Shown here piece after piece: positions 1-10,893 of a stretch of 64,000 nucleotides of DNA (position 1 is the first letter of the stretch; every line of letters begins with the position of its first letter). The stretch comes from Vitellaria paradoxa (lineage: Eukaryota > Streptophyta > Magnoliopsida > Ericales > Sapotaceae). The stretch is taken from NCBI GenBank assembly GCA_019916065.1, contig CM034236.1, positions 15,391,167 through 15,455,166 of the forward strand, written 5' to 3'. Both the position numbers and the translations under genes were made by a program. The notes beneath the pieces were generated by a model. The model was not told where the DNA came from and made no database searches. It worked only from the letters and a program-made list of their open reading frames with translations.

Positions 1-1045
1 GATGAGTAGTTTGCCTTGCTACTATTATTTTACAAATTATTCCATGCATAAAGGTTTGAAAGTTGAAAAATTCTGGATTACTCTTTGTGAAAAATTATAT
101 TGTTTTGATAATGATATTATATGTTTTATGCTATTGAGCATAGGTAAAATTATTTGGCACATGTGTTTAATCTTGGAAATTATGAGATTGTGATGAAAAA
201 TTATTTTGTAGTTATTGGAAATAAAAATTAAAGTCCAGGGGACAGGCTCCTTAAGTGATGTAACTCTAGCAACTAGGGAACAGGCCCGTGAAAACCGTGG
301 TGACCCTAGTTCTCAACGATTGTAGGAACAGGCCCGTGAAAACGGTGGTGACCTCAATCGGATCGGCTTAGGGAAGAACTTAGGAGCCAAACTAGGTGAC
401 TCTAAGTACGATATTGGATCCAATAGACACTGCCCATGAGAAAGTATATTGGCACATTTTATATTTAATTTTCATATATCCATGGATTAATGTTTGTCAT
501 CACTGTTGTGATTGACCGGGTGAATTATGGATGTTATTGTACTCTGACGTGCAAGTTTTGATATTGTTAATAATTATGCATGGACATGGTTACTTAGGAA
601 TTTTTCCTGATTAAATTGTTTATTTGAAAATTTATTATTTTCAAATGGATATTATTATTTTTGGCTTGGCAATCCATTCACTGGGTTTCTAGCTCACCCC
701 TCATTTTAACATTTTTCAGGTGAGCATGGAAGAAATTAGGCATGGACTCTGGCAGTGGGACCTTTAAGTTGTGGCCTCTTAGGAACAATTTTATATTAAT
801 TGATGGATTTATTTTGGTAGCTAGATTAAAGTTTGATGATTTGGAATATTTTAATTACTAATTGTTTTGAGTTTGAAAGGTTAACAGAACATCTTATTTA
901 TTCTCGTAAATTTTTAAATGGCAAGGTTGTTTTTTTGATTGAAGGTTCTTTAGTAAATTTTGGTTGAATAAGATGCAGGCGTGCGTGTTCCTTAAGTTAA
1001 GGCTTAGGATACTCGGCCGGTTACATCCTTAAGTGAGGTGTGACA
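1..1045 (+). mobile_element. 3' part of a Tekay-like gypsy LTR, cut by window edge
   Basis: The segment ends in GGTGTGACA, the same kind of terminus that the other gypsy LTRs here show in sense orientation (GGCGTGACA). Array sequence resumes exactly after it at 1046, because the words following it (gcatcttcacattgg) recur in the 3' flanks of the gene copies near 4180, 25250 and 61880. Two imperfect copies of a ~29 bp block beginning gaacaggcccgtgaaaac lie at about 281 and 325. No coding domain is visible. The left end and any target duplication lie outside the window. It could equally be a solo LTR or the 3' LTR of a full element. It is the only LTR piece here in plus orientation. Confidence 0.6.
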
Positions 1046-1922
1046 TTATCGCATCTTCACATTGGTTTGGATTGCGAGATATTTAAGTCATTATTACACG
1101 ATGACACTGGTTCGCAATACGGGATAGTTGAGCAACTTTTTTTTTCTCCCAATCATAAGCTTTTATGATGAGGCCACCAAAATAATTTTTGGTCAATGAT
1201 GGCACCTGGTTGTTTTGTCTTGCCACGCTCCATAACCTAGGTCCCAAGGATATTAATAAAATCAGGCAATGTGATGTGGCAAAGTCTTTTGTATGAAATT
1301 TAATCTGATCTCTATTTTTTTAATGTGCATATAGTTTTCCTTCCAAAACTCTAAAATGTGTCCAATGTTTTTTTTTCTTATGAAATGAATAAAGCAAGAT
1401 AAAGAAAGCCTATAGCGAAAAAAAAAAAGTTGTTACATTTCACTAGCTCTTCCAATCCAAATATTGTCCCTGCGAAACATAAACTTTGGGATTATACACT
1501 TGAATTTCATTTCTGAGATGAAGACGTAAATTACTGTAACAAAATAATTTTGTTAAATGTAAACAAACTAAATTGCAATCTATGAAATCTTAAAAAATAG
1601 GTTGTCCAATGATTTTTTTCTTAAAAGTTTTCATCTAAAGGTTTCATTTTTTATCCCGAATCAAATGTTAGTGTTGCTTTCTTCTAAGCAAAAATAATTT
1701 GCTTCACCACCCTTATTTATTAGGTACAGGAGAGACTCATTATGGGATTTTAGTTCTGCACAATAATTATGTCTATTTTGTATTTGTTAATGTATTTTCT
1801 AACTCATGAAATTCAAGGAATCATAATAACATTATGCTTCATTAAGTGTATTTCTTCATTTACTAATTTCTAAGAAATAATGATTAATGAGAATTATGTA
1901 TCTTCATCCAATGTTGTCCTAG
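1046..1922 (+). other. 3' flank of array unit 0 (gene lies outside the window)
   Basis: This stretch aligns by eye with the 3' flanks of the gene copies at 4170-4690, 25250-25850 and 61870-62756. Shared words include tttggattg, aatcataagc, tccaatccaaatattgtccc and gaaattcaaggaatcataat. It shows that another unit of the gene array precedes the first visible gene. No coding frame or RNA gene was seen in it. Confidence 0.7.
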
Positions 1923-2190
1923 CACTGTTACAAAAATGCATAAACATCATAGTTTTGAGGCGTGATGTCTCACTTTCGATCTCAATCATAAAAGCATGAA
2001 TGATCCAGGTGAAATTGTAAGTTGCTTATTTTCGATCACAGTTTAGAACCATGATCGAAAACTTACAATAGTCACATGAAATTCAAGGAATCATAATAAC
2101 ATTATACTTCATTGTGTGTATTTCTTCATTTACTTATTTTTAAGAAATAAAATTAATGAGAATTATGTTTCTTCAAATAATGCTGTCCTA
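1923..2190. repeat. Rearranged joint: B-repeat start fused to duplicated 3' flank
   Basis: About 155 bp of the start of the B repeat (altered CACTG terminus, then ttacaaaaatgcataaacatca) stops near 2076. The sequence then jumps back to a second copy of the 3' flank (catgaaattcaaggaatcataataac) already seen at 1806. After about 110 bp it reads cctaacgagtag and enters the promoter region of unit 1. This looks like the product of unequal recombination or a deletion between array units. The exact breakpoints are inferred from comparison with 19884 and 62757. Confidence 0.55.
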
Positions 2191-3182
2191 ACGAGTAGTT
2201 TGACATAATTTAGCTTACCTTATCAAATCATAAATTATATGTTTTCCACAATTGTGTATGTTAGTGAAGTCCCACCAGACAAATGAAAAGGTTTTAGTTT
2301 GATTGCTTTTTTGTCACGCAAGGGTATTTTTTATAGACTAAATTGGAGTTCACAGCTACGATTAGAAAATAGTTAGGAGACACACGTAGGTGCAAATAAA
2401 TTGTGAGATTAATGATGACTGGAACTAGAATGAAATTCTCATTTCTCTTCGTGACTTTCGTTGATTTTTGTGTTTTTGAAAAATTATGTCATTTCTAATT
2501 CAGCATACCGTATAAAGTTAGATTATTCACTCCCGTAGAGTGATCAATCACGTATTTCGTCGGAATGAACTTATATTAATTTTTTAAATGAACGAATTTA
2601 ATATTTCTTTTTGTCAGAAAACAAAAGATAGGAAGGAAAAGATATGCAAGGAAACAGCACGAGCAGTTTTATATTTAAACTTGAAGGTATGGCTAAATTT
2701 TAGTGCTAAATTCGTTTATTAGTTTTCTATTTCAGTGACGACTATTTCTCGGCTAACACAATCACATGCGCATGCAGGTTGCTTTTAAAATTTTCATTTC
2801 TTTTTTTTTTTTCTATCATTGGTTAAAAGGCCTTTAGGTTCATTAGGTTCATGCCGAGAATTTTATTTTCTATATGGCAAAATCAAAAAGTGAGATTGAG
2901 AGAAAATCTATGGGGTTACATTAATTCACAAAGGTCGTATGAAATGTACATTAATTCACAAAGGTCGTATGAAATGTACATTAATTCACAAATAGGGCAT
3001 AATTGTACATTTAAGAATCATTAAAGTCCTCATAGGATCGGTTACACATCTTTATCCAACCACATAAACCTTGCAAACAGCGCCCTGTGAACCCAACCCA
3101 ATTCCAATTTACTAATTCAAACACTGGGCCTATCTTTATCAAAAGAAAAATAATGTCTATCTGGCAACCCGTATGAAACCAG
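2191..3182 (+). promoter_or_regulatory. Promoter region of prolamin-like gene copy 1
   Basis: This is collinear with 23331-24240 and 59879-60813 upstream of the other two copies. Two features set it apart. A 30 bp block (ttaattcacaaaggtcgtat plus gaaatgtaca) is present twice in full and once in part at 2921-2991, whereas the other copies have it once. The TATA position, TATATAAA in copies 2 and 3, reads CACATAAA at 3061-3068, about 120 bp before the start codon. Weaker or altered expression is inferred from this, not shown. Confidence 0.6.
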
Positions 3183-3644
3183 ATGGCTGAAATATCCATT
3201 GGCATGCTCTCACTCCTTGTTGCCTGTGGCATGGCGCATGCTAGACTAGACGTGTACAACCAAACACTAGTATTGGACAAATTGAGTGCTTTAACCAGGG
3301 ATCCAAAGCATCCGTGGTACAAGCAACCGTTGCCTGTGGAGGCATATCCAGGATTCTTCGATTTTTTGACCGCTTGTCTCGATCGTTTAGGTCAAAAGGA
3401 ATGCGTGCACCACGTTCTTAATGAAATGGTCGGAATCGAAAAAAATCTGAAAGATTTTAACTGCAGTTGTAAGGTTAAAGAAATAGGGGATAATTGTATC
3501 ATGGGATTGGCAAGGCTTACTGGTCATTTTAAAAAGTTCGAGGGTACTACTAATCATATCTACGCCCTGGCTAGCAAACTATATTTTACAACTGAGAAGC
3601 TAACGAATTGCCCTGCACCCGAACCTGCTCCAACTATGCCCTGA
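3183..3644 (+). CDS. Secreted cysteine-rich protein, prolamin-like/ECA1-like family, copy 1
   Basis: A 153-residue protein from a single exon. Residues 1-20 form a signal peptide (short N-region, hydrophobic core GMLSLLVACGMA, likely cut after AHA). The mature part has six cysteines in the order C, C, CxC, C, C and a Pro-rich tail. The order and spacing (C-x8-C, then CxC-x8-C, then a distant C) resemble the plant prolamin-like (ECA1/egg-cell-secreted) fold, except that the usual CC pair is CSC. Members of that family are small, secreted, often intronless and tandemly duplicated, and several act in the female gametophyte. Family membership is inferred from the cysteine layout only. Compared with copy 3, four codons are missing after DVYN, between short AACCA repeats. 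The start at 3183 is the first ATG that gives the signal peptide and is shared by all copies. The TATA box is degraded here. Confidence 0.7.
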   Translation: MAEISIGMLSLLVACGMAHARLDVYNQTLVLDKLSALTRDPKHPWYKQPLPVEAYPGFFDFLTACLDRLGQKECVHHVLNEMVGIEKNLKDFNCSCKVKEIGDNCIMGLARLTGHFKKFEGTTNHIYALASKLYFTTEKLTNCPAPEPAPTMP

Positions 3645-4694
3645 GTCTATATGCATATAGATGTTAATGTATTAGATGATCTAAGATGGTGTCTAGCGTA
3701 TATTGATTTGATCCTATGTCCAAGCTCAAAATGTTTATCATATTTGTTTCTCAAATATCTAGCAAGTTTATTACAATACCAAGTATAATTATAAAGATAA
3801 TTTCACACTAATCTTCATTATAATGCATCCAGGCAATATTGGTTGTCGTAAATCTTAATATTTCACTTTTATTTCGTAATGGTTTCTCATTTATATGGTA
3901 TGAAATTTACTCATGAACATTTTTGTGTGTGTTATCTTCACCAATTAAGAAAACGTTCATTGAAGAAAATTCGATGGTTTACACTGTCTAGTGGTCCCAC
4001 ACATTAATTGCGTCAAGAAATGTTAGCTATTGAACTTTATCGAGGAGATAACCTATATTTTATAACTTTCCTTAGTAGTTTAGTGGACAAAATCTATTGA
4101 GACACATTTTTGGTGAAATTTTTAGAAGAAATCCATGTCGATGTTTAATTGTTGTTGAAATGACATGATAATTAGGCATTATTGCATCTTCACATTGGTT
4201 TGGATTGTAGGATATTATACACTTAATTAATTTCATTTATGAGATGAAGACGTAAATTATTGTAACAAAATAATTTTCTTAAATGTAAAAAAACTGAATT
4301 GCATTCTATGAAATCTTAAAAAATAGGTTGTCCAATGATTCTTCTATTAAAAGTTTTCATTTAAAGGTTTCATGTTTGATCCCGAATCAAATGTTAAGCA
4401 AAAATAATATGCTTCACCACCCTTATTTATTAGGTACAAGAGAGAGTCATGATAGGATTCTAGTTCTGGACAGTAGTTATATATATTTTGTATTTGTTAA
4501 TGTATTTTCCAGCTCATGAAATTCAAGGAATCATAATAATGTTAATAGCTATTTTGTAGTTTTTAATGTATTTTCCAGCTCATGAAATTCAAGGAATCAT
4601 AATAACGTTATACTTCTTTAAGTGTATTTCTTAATTTACTTCTTTGTAAGAAATAAAGATTAATGAGAATTATGTATCTTCATTCAATGCTGTC
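3645..4694 (+). other. 3' flank of copy 1, interrupted by an LTR element
   Basis: Homologous to 24713-25849 and 61288-62756. A tandem duplication of ~68 bp around ttccagctcatgaaattc (about 4483-4550 and 4551-4607) is unique to this unit. The flank stops at 4694 where the Athila-like element begins, and the interrupted sequence resumes at 19875 (ccatcctaacactac). No gene was seen. Confidence 0.7.
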
Positions 4695-6423
4695 TGACTA
4701 CCCCTAAATATTGCGTCTAGAAAAATCCCAAGTGTAAGGGTGTGCGATGTTGTTTTATCTGGTGAGTCCAAGATTATATCCACAGGGAATTTTGAGATTA
4801 GACACTAGGATTTCTAAGTTTTTCTACCTACTGGTTTTGTTTTAAAAATAGGAAAAGAAAATTGGTTTTAGGTTTTGAAAAGTTTTGATTTACTAACTAC
4901 TAAATAAATAAACTAAATTGCAACAATTAAATTAAACTAAAATAAAAGCAATAACACTACGTATTCAAGATTATTTAAGATCTTAATTCAACCTACAAAT
5001 CTAGGTGGATTCCTTGTTCTCTAATCGGATCCATTTTTTTATCTCAATTTACAATTCACGTATAGGAAAAGTAAATCGAAAAATATCGTTAGAATAATAA
5101 TTTTAAAGCACAGTTTTAAAATCATGTTTAGAATAAGAAAACTACAAAGATATTCAATAAGTTCGCCTTTACCCAAATCTCTTTTCATTTATTTCGAAAT
5201 ATAAAGAAAATTTTAATCAAGAAACATTATAGGGATTTCAACGAAATATGATCGAGATTACAAGTTTTTGAAAAGAAATGAAAAGGAGATTCAAAAAAAT
5301 GAACCCTAGCATACAAGTTTTACGTTGCATACGAGAATTCATTCACATCCAATCATCAAATAAGGATCCACCCACCATTGATAGATTGAATCAAGAATAA
5401 AAATCTAACCAAGCATGGAGGAAATAATAAAACAGCAAATACAACGATAATAAAAAAGAAAATAAATTTTATTGAATAAAACGAAACGTATACCGTTCTT
5501 CGCAGTGAATTAAACTTGAATCCAAAAGTAATCAATCCAAAACTCTCTAAAAAAAATTGAATTAAAGGCTCTCTACACTAACCTGTTGTGATGAAAAACT
5601 AAATTGAAAAGTGCAAAGGGAAAAACCTTAATCTAATATGGTAGAATGTGTATGTAGACGTCCCCCAAACGGTTATAAAAGTTTCATACATATGGTAGAG
5701 ATGAAAAATCCTAAAAACATAATTCATCTATTCTAATCAACTCACTGTGGTCCGGACCACCAGTGGGGGTATCCGGACCACAATTTCCTTCATTTTCACT
5801 TCATGTTTTGCTTCTAACAGCTTTCTATCGTTAATTTCCAATGCAATTTTGACCTTGAAGACGATGGATTTAGGCTTTGGCTAAAACATAAAAGTTTATC
5901 CCTTCGAGTCTTCCTTCTAACCCAAAAAGAATCAAGTCAATTGGAGTTGTGAACAAAAAGTTATGGTTATAAAACTGACAACGTGTCAAGATAGAACTTC
6001 AACTACACACCATTTCAACTATCTTAAACTTCAGACCATTTCCTTCTCCTTAGCCGCCATGGTAACTAATCTTATTCCTTAGGATGTCTCTTGCGATGTT
6101 GATGAAGTCTTGAAAATAATTGGACATGTTGGCATTTTTGTCTTCAAGTTGTTTTTTTCCATGCGTGCCAAGTGTTCGGCGAAATGTCCTAAAGGACACC
6201 AAAGCCTATTCTTCCACTTCCTTACTCCAGCTTGCTTTGGCTCCTCCTCACATGCACTCTTAGTGTTATTTTGGGCAACACCAAATTATATCACTTGTAA
6301 CACACAAGCAACAAGAATGCATAGAAATGAAATAATTAAGCTAACACCTCGCCAATAACAAGCAAAATTGCATAATTAGCATGCTCAATAGATATAAAAT
6401 TGTGTAATAATACATACTAATCA
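4695..6423 (-). repeat. 3' LTR of the Athila/Tat-like element
   Basis: Starts TGACTACC and ends TAATCA. It pairs with the split LTR at 10779-10893 plus 18239-19874. It carries a conserved block (aagtgtaagggtgtgcg ... tatccacagggaa) shared with the solo LTR at 21679, and a TCCGGA-centred palindrome at 5747-5760. Confidence 0.8.
5747..5760. repeat. 14 bp perfect palindrome in the LTR
   Basis: GTGGTCCGGACCAC is its own reverse complement, and a second half-site TCCGGACCAC follows at 5771-5780. The partner LTR keeps a shorter version (ATGGTCCGGACCAC, 19201-19214). The solo LTR at 21679 has the different but still perfect palindrome GGTGTCCGGACACC twice. It could be an RNA hairpin or a dimeric protein site. 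Confidence 0.7.
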
Positions 6424-6433
6424 CACCCCCTAA
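6424..6433 (-). other. Polypurine tract of the Athila/Tat-like element
   Basis: In sense orientation TTAGGGGGTG abuts the 3' LTR start TGATTAG. Its position fixes the minus orientation of the element. Confidence 0.6.
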
Positions 6434-9400
6434 CCTAGACATTGCTAGTCCTTAGCAATGCATTCAATTAAACTATGGGGGTACAAAGAACAAGTGCAAG
6501 GACATCCTCAACATGTAAGCTATTATTCAAATAAAAAACAACAAAATAAAAACTAACTAAGGTAATGTCCGTTTTCGTAGGAGACAGACGGCCACACTTA
6601 GCGCGTGAGGCAAGCCCTTTAAACCCCTAAGTTTCCCCTAGTGGACTAGTAAGGTCTCATGAGGGTTTACAGTGATGTTACCCACAAACATCTATGGTAT
6701 GGTCTCAAGATGTCAAAAAGTGATTAAGATAAAGAATGAATCAAGTTCAAGCCCAACATGTCACATAAACCAACTATCATGTGTAATTCTCAAGTGCTAA
6801 GCATAAATGCATATATTATCAAAAGTAGGAAGAGCATGTGTACAAAATTGTTTCATTCATTCAACAAAGTTGCAAGAGCATAAACGAAACTAGGTTTTGG
6901 CTTCAAATATTCATAAGGTACCACTCGTGGAAAGGATTTCACTTATCAAGGGTTTACACACACCTATAAGCATATGATGCCATCCTAGTTGCACATAATC
7001 CCACAAATAAGTGAGTGAACTAAATTGAAGTTCAAAATGGATAGCTCATAACCATGTTCCAATGCATGTGTAAGAGATCACATCACAACTTACACAAGAC
7101 CACTACATGTACAAATACAAGAGTTGCTTGCTTAGAATCCACTAGGTCTTTATTTCGGTTGTAACTTGGCTAGGAGTATGGGCTTAAAAATGGGAGATAT
7201 AGAAATCAAAGCACATGTCTTAGGATAAAGATAATCAAGGATACACAAGTCCCAAACTACCTAATTCCTCCCCAACAAGAATCTGAGCAAGAAGCTCATT
7301 CACACTAAATACTACCCTTAGAACAATTGCAAATATTACAAATAATGTTCAAGTCGCATAATTTCATAAACAAAAAAATGATAAACTTTTTTCTTTTCTT
7401 CTTTTTCTCTTTTTTTTTCTTTTATTTTTCTTTTTTTTTTGAAATAATGAAATATACATCAACTGAATTCTCTAGCCAATATTTCATCTCAATATGCTCT
7501 CAAAAGTTTCCATTCCCAACCCCTATTCACATCATTGACATTGAGGCACTTTTACAACTTAAGATATGTGAGGGTAAGGCTTAAAGTGTGTAAATAAGGT
7601 TAAGGGATAATATATGAGCTGGGAATCGAGAAAAATATATATATATATTACACACTTTATTAAAAGACTTCAAGTTGGCTCCTAAGGTAATACATAACCA
7701 AGGAAGGACAAGAAGGCCCAAAATAATAAAGAGGGCCTAGCATCATGTTCAAGGCTTACAACAACTCATAATGTGCCAAGTGAAACTCATGCAAGTGTGC
7801 GTGATGGAATCGGTGTATTGAAAACCAAAGTGAAGAACAAAAAAGCTGTGATTATGTGCAACCCCTCAAGAAAAGAATAATAGGCTCAAAAGCTCACCAT
7901 TAAGAGGTATAAATCTCCACCTAGCCCAAGAATGCTCAATTAACTAATGTTAAACAAAATCCACTCTTAAGCACATAAGCTCTTCTCTATGATAGTCAAA
8001 AAAATGCATAACATCATGACACACTCAACTTGAACTAAGTTTCCGATTAAAGCATGAACAAAACTCACTCATCACTCTCTCACTCAATTCCACAATCAAC
8101 TAAACCAAAAAGGGCTAACATGCAGGTACAAATGTGCTAAAGTCATGTATTCATGCTTAAAGATGATCAAAAATTTTAAAATTTTGCAATTTTGGCACAA
8201 AAGGTCATCATGCGAACCCTACCCCCCAACTTAAAATTCACATTGTTCTCAATGTGAGAACTATGAAGCAAATGTGGGTCCGTAGTGTGCAATAGTGAGC
8301 ATGATGGTGATGAGCATAATGATCAAGCAATACATAACACATAAGCCAAACATACATCCAAAACAAAAAGCCCACAAATAATAAAGAACACCCCCCTAAT
8401 CTAGTTTCTACAACACTTCCAATAACAACCAATAACATATGTCCAAGTTCTAAGCTCAAAATGTAGAACCAGAAGGGAAAAAGTGCAGATATTACCTTAA
8501 GAGCCTCTTTATTTAAAGAAAATAAAGAGTTATATAAGAGAAAAGGTTAGAAGAAAATAAAAATAAAAGAAAAATAAAACAAGAAATATAGTTAGTACAT
8601 AGACAAACTAAAAATAAAATAAAAGAAAATAAGAAAAGAAAAGCTAAACCAACAAGAAATAAGAAAATAAAGAAAGAAAAATTTAATCTACTACATACAC
8701 AGGTAATGACAAAAAAGTTATCCAGCATCCTTTTTTTTTTGTTTACTTAAGGCATAACAATATCACCCCCCAACTTAATCTCTAGGATTTCTCAACAATA
8801 GACAGTATTTCTATGAACTACAAAAATTGAAGTACGAAACTAAATAAATAAGGTAGTTGAGATAGTACCTCAAGAACTTTATTCTTTTAAATTAAATTGT
8901 ACTAAAAGAAAAATAAAACTTCTACAAAAGAAAATGTTTAGAGTAAAATAAAAGAAAAATAAAATTTAATCTAGGCAGAAAGAAATAAATAAAATCTAGT
9001 CTACTAATATAGAAAGGTTAATACAAAAATATACTATCCAACTCCTAATCTTTCCCAAGCCTCACCAAACGACGTTGGAAATGAAATATTCTCCTCGAGT
9101 CCAGAAGGTACCGAGAATGAGTTTGCTCCTAGTATATAGAACACTAGAGAATGCATAGCTTTATGGGGATCCTTGAACCACAAATATGGCCCAAGGTTAT
9201 ATGCATATGTGAACATGGAATGTGGTTGTACGTTCTCTAGTATCCCCTTGACATCAAATAAGTTAATGCAAACTATCTCTTTGGTCTCCACCACTTCCCT
9301 GCATGTGTGGTTAGTTTTGGTTAAAACATGTTCATTTGCTTTAATAAGATTCTTAGTTGAGGTTAGGGCAAAAGAGAAGAGGTGTGCACCACTCTCACTC

Positions 9401-10145
9401 TAAAGCCTGTTTGTCAAACTCTCAAAGGATAATAAAGAAAATTCTCTCTCGTGATAGTCCTATGGAGTTGAAGTAAGAACCCAATCATAATTAGAATCAT
9501 ACTTCCACTCAAATATAGGGGTCTCAATAGGTAAGTCATCAAGTGTACTAGCCCCAATAGAAAAAAAAATGTACTAGAAATGGTCTAAGTGAGTGGTATG
9601 GTAGAATATGGTGAAACTAAATTGACTGGCTCAACAGTGTGCTCCCTTGAACCCATGGCATCAAAGCTCTCAGAATGAGTATTATGATTTTCCAAGGTCA
9701 CTTAGATTGTCAGGGTAGGATGAGCTTCAGGCTCCTTGGTGGTGTTGGTTGGTATATCCTTTAAACTCTCAACAAATGAAGTCTTGTGCATATTAGAGTC
9801 TGGTGGGAGCGAGTCAAAGGGTTCATCCCCTTCATTATCCTAACCATTGTCTGAACAGTCGCTCCACTCAAAGTCTAAGGTTTTTGAATTAGGATTTTCT
9901 CGTGCTACAAACAAAAAGGCCCTAGATTTGGTAATTTCAGCTTCATTGAGTAGACAGATTTAAGGACATACTGTGGACTCGAACAATGTATCACCTAATG
10001 TAGAGTTAATATATGTGGAAGTCTCATGTGCAATAGAATCGACTTTTGAGCTAATTTCTTCCCTATGTTGAGTTTGTTCGTAGAGTGACTCAAGAAAGAC
10101 CCATGTCGACTTTAGAGTAAATTCAAGGAACTTACCATTGGATAG
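6434..10145 (-). other. Internal region of the Athila/Tat-like element without recognisable genes
   Basis: About 3.7 kb with no conserved polymerase motif on either strand. It contains purine-rich stretches (8510-8700, 8880-8960), a T-rich tract at 7380-7440, and a block at 8219-8260 of the kind (cccccaacttaaaattcac) often seen in plant gypsy spacers. A minus-strand open stretch at 9034-9294 (86 codons) matches nothing I recognise. The region is probably the remains of a coding region lost to deletion and decay. Confidence 0.55.
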
Positions 10146-10472
10146 CTACTCAAGAGTGTGGGGCATCTCCAAAAATAAACCATTATAGAAAAATTGAATG
10201 ATGAGCCATAACTCAATATTAAAATTTGGATAAGTGTTTAATAAATTTTTAAACCTCTCCCAACTTTGATAAATTCCTTTACCATAGTTTTGAGAAAATT
10301 TTCCAAGTTGAAATTGAAGGTTGAAGTTTTGAAAATTGGGGAGAAAAGTTGTAATAAAATCATTTTGTGACTCTTCCCAAATATTAATAGAGCATGCAAT
10401 AGCACAACACCAATTATCAGTTACTCCGCATAATGATAACAGGAAAAAATGATACCTAAAAGTGTCATCCAT
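10146..10472 (-). pseudogene. Relic of Athila/Tat-type gag
   Basis: An open stretch of 108 codons contains YQSWERFKNLLNTYP followed by IQFFYNGL. This is the hallmark of the retrotransposon gag region of Athila/Tat elements, normally EAWERFK-x-LL-x-CP...FYNGL. It lies just inside the primer-site end, as expected for gag on the minus strand. It is far shorter than a full gag of several hundred residues, and no zinc knuckle follows. Some positions are altered (for example the usual Cys before Pro is Tyr). It is non-functional as it stands. Confidence 0.6.
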
Positions 10473-10755
10473 GTAACCATTCGTGCAATAGAAACAAATT
10501 GACTCAAAAATTTCTAACTACAGCCTAGGGTCCTCATGTTCAAATCCATGAAATTTAGGTAGCATGAAAAAAAATTTCTAGGTAAGAATCAGTTCCATAA
10601 ATGCTACATAAATAATCAATGAGTGAGTGGATGGGATATGATAAACTAGGATTATAAGGAAAATAATCCATGTTCATGAATTTTTTTTTTTTTTTTGGTT
10701 GAAAGTAGCAGAAAGAGTAACTAAAACTACCTTAATGAATTAAACTACAAAAGTT

Positions 10756-10772
10756 CCCCAGCAACGGAGCCA
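10756..10772 (-). other. Primer binding site, tRNA-Asp type
   Basis: In sense orientation TGGCTCCGTTGCTGGGG differs at two positions from the complement of the plant tRNA-Asp 3' end (TGGCGCCGTTGCCGGGG). It lies 6 bp inside the LTR boundary at 10779. This primer is used by Athila-type elements. Confidence 0.7.
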
Positions 10773-10778
10773 AAAACT

Positions 10779-10893
10779 TGACCACCTCTAAATATTGCGT
10801 TAAGAAAACCTCCAAGTATAAGGGTGTGCGGTGTAGTTTTACATGGTGAGTCCAGGATCATATCCACAGAAAACTTTGAGATTGGACACTAGG
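10779..10893 (-). repeat. 5' LTR of the Athila/Tat-like element, first part
   Basis: Aligns with 4695-4810. It is broken at 10893 by the nested element and continues at 18239. The last five bases (CTAGG, 10889-10893) are the target duplication. Confidence 0.8.

Noticed and set aside
3011..3322. Minus-strand open frame opposite the start of gene copy 1, with a similar one at 60606-60965
   Set aside because: It is the mirror of the conserved coding strand and promoter. It lacks a signal peptide or domain, and the plus frame explains the conservation.
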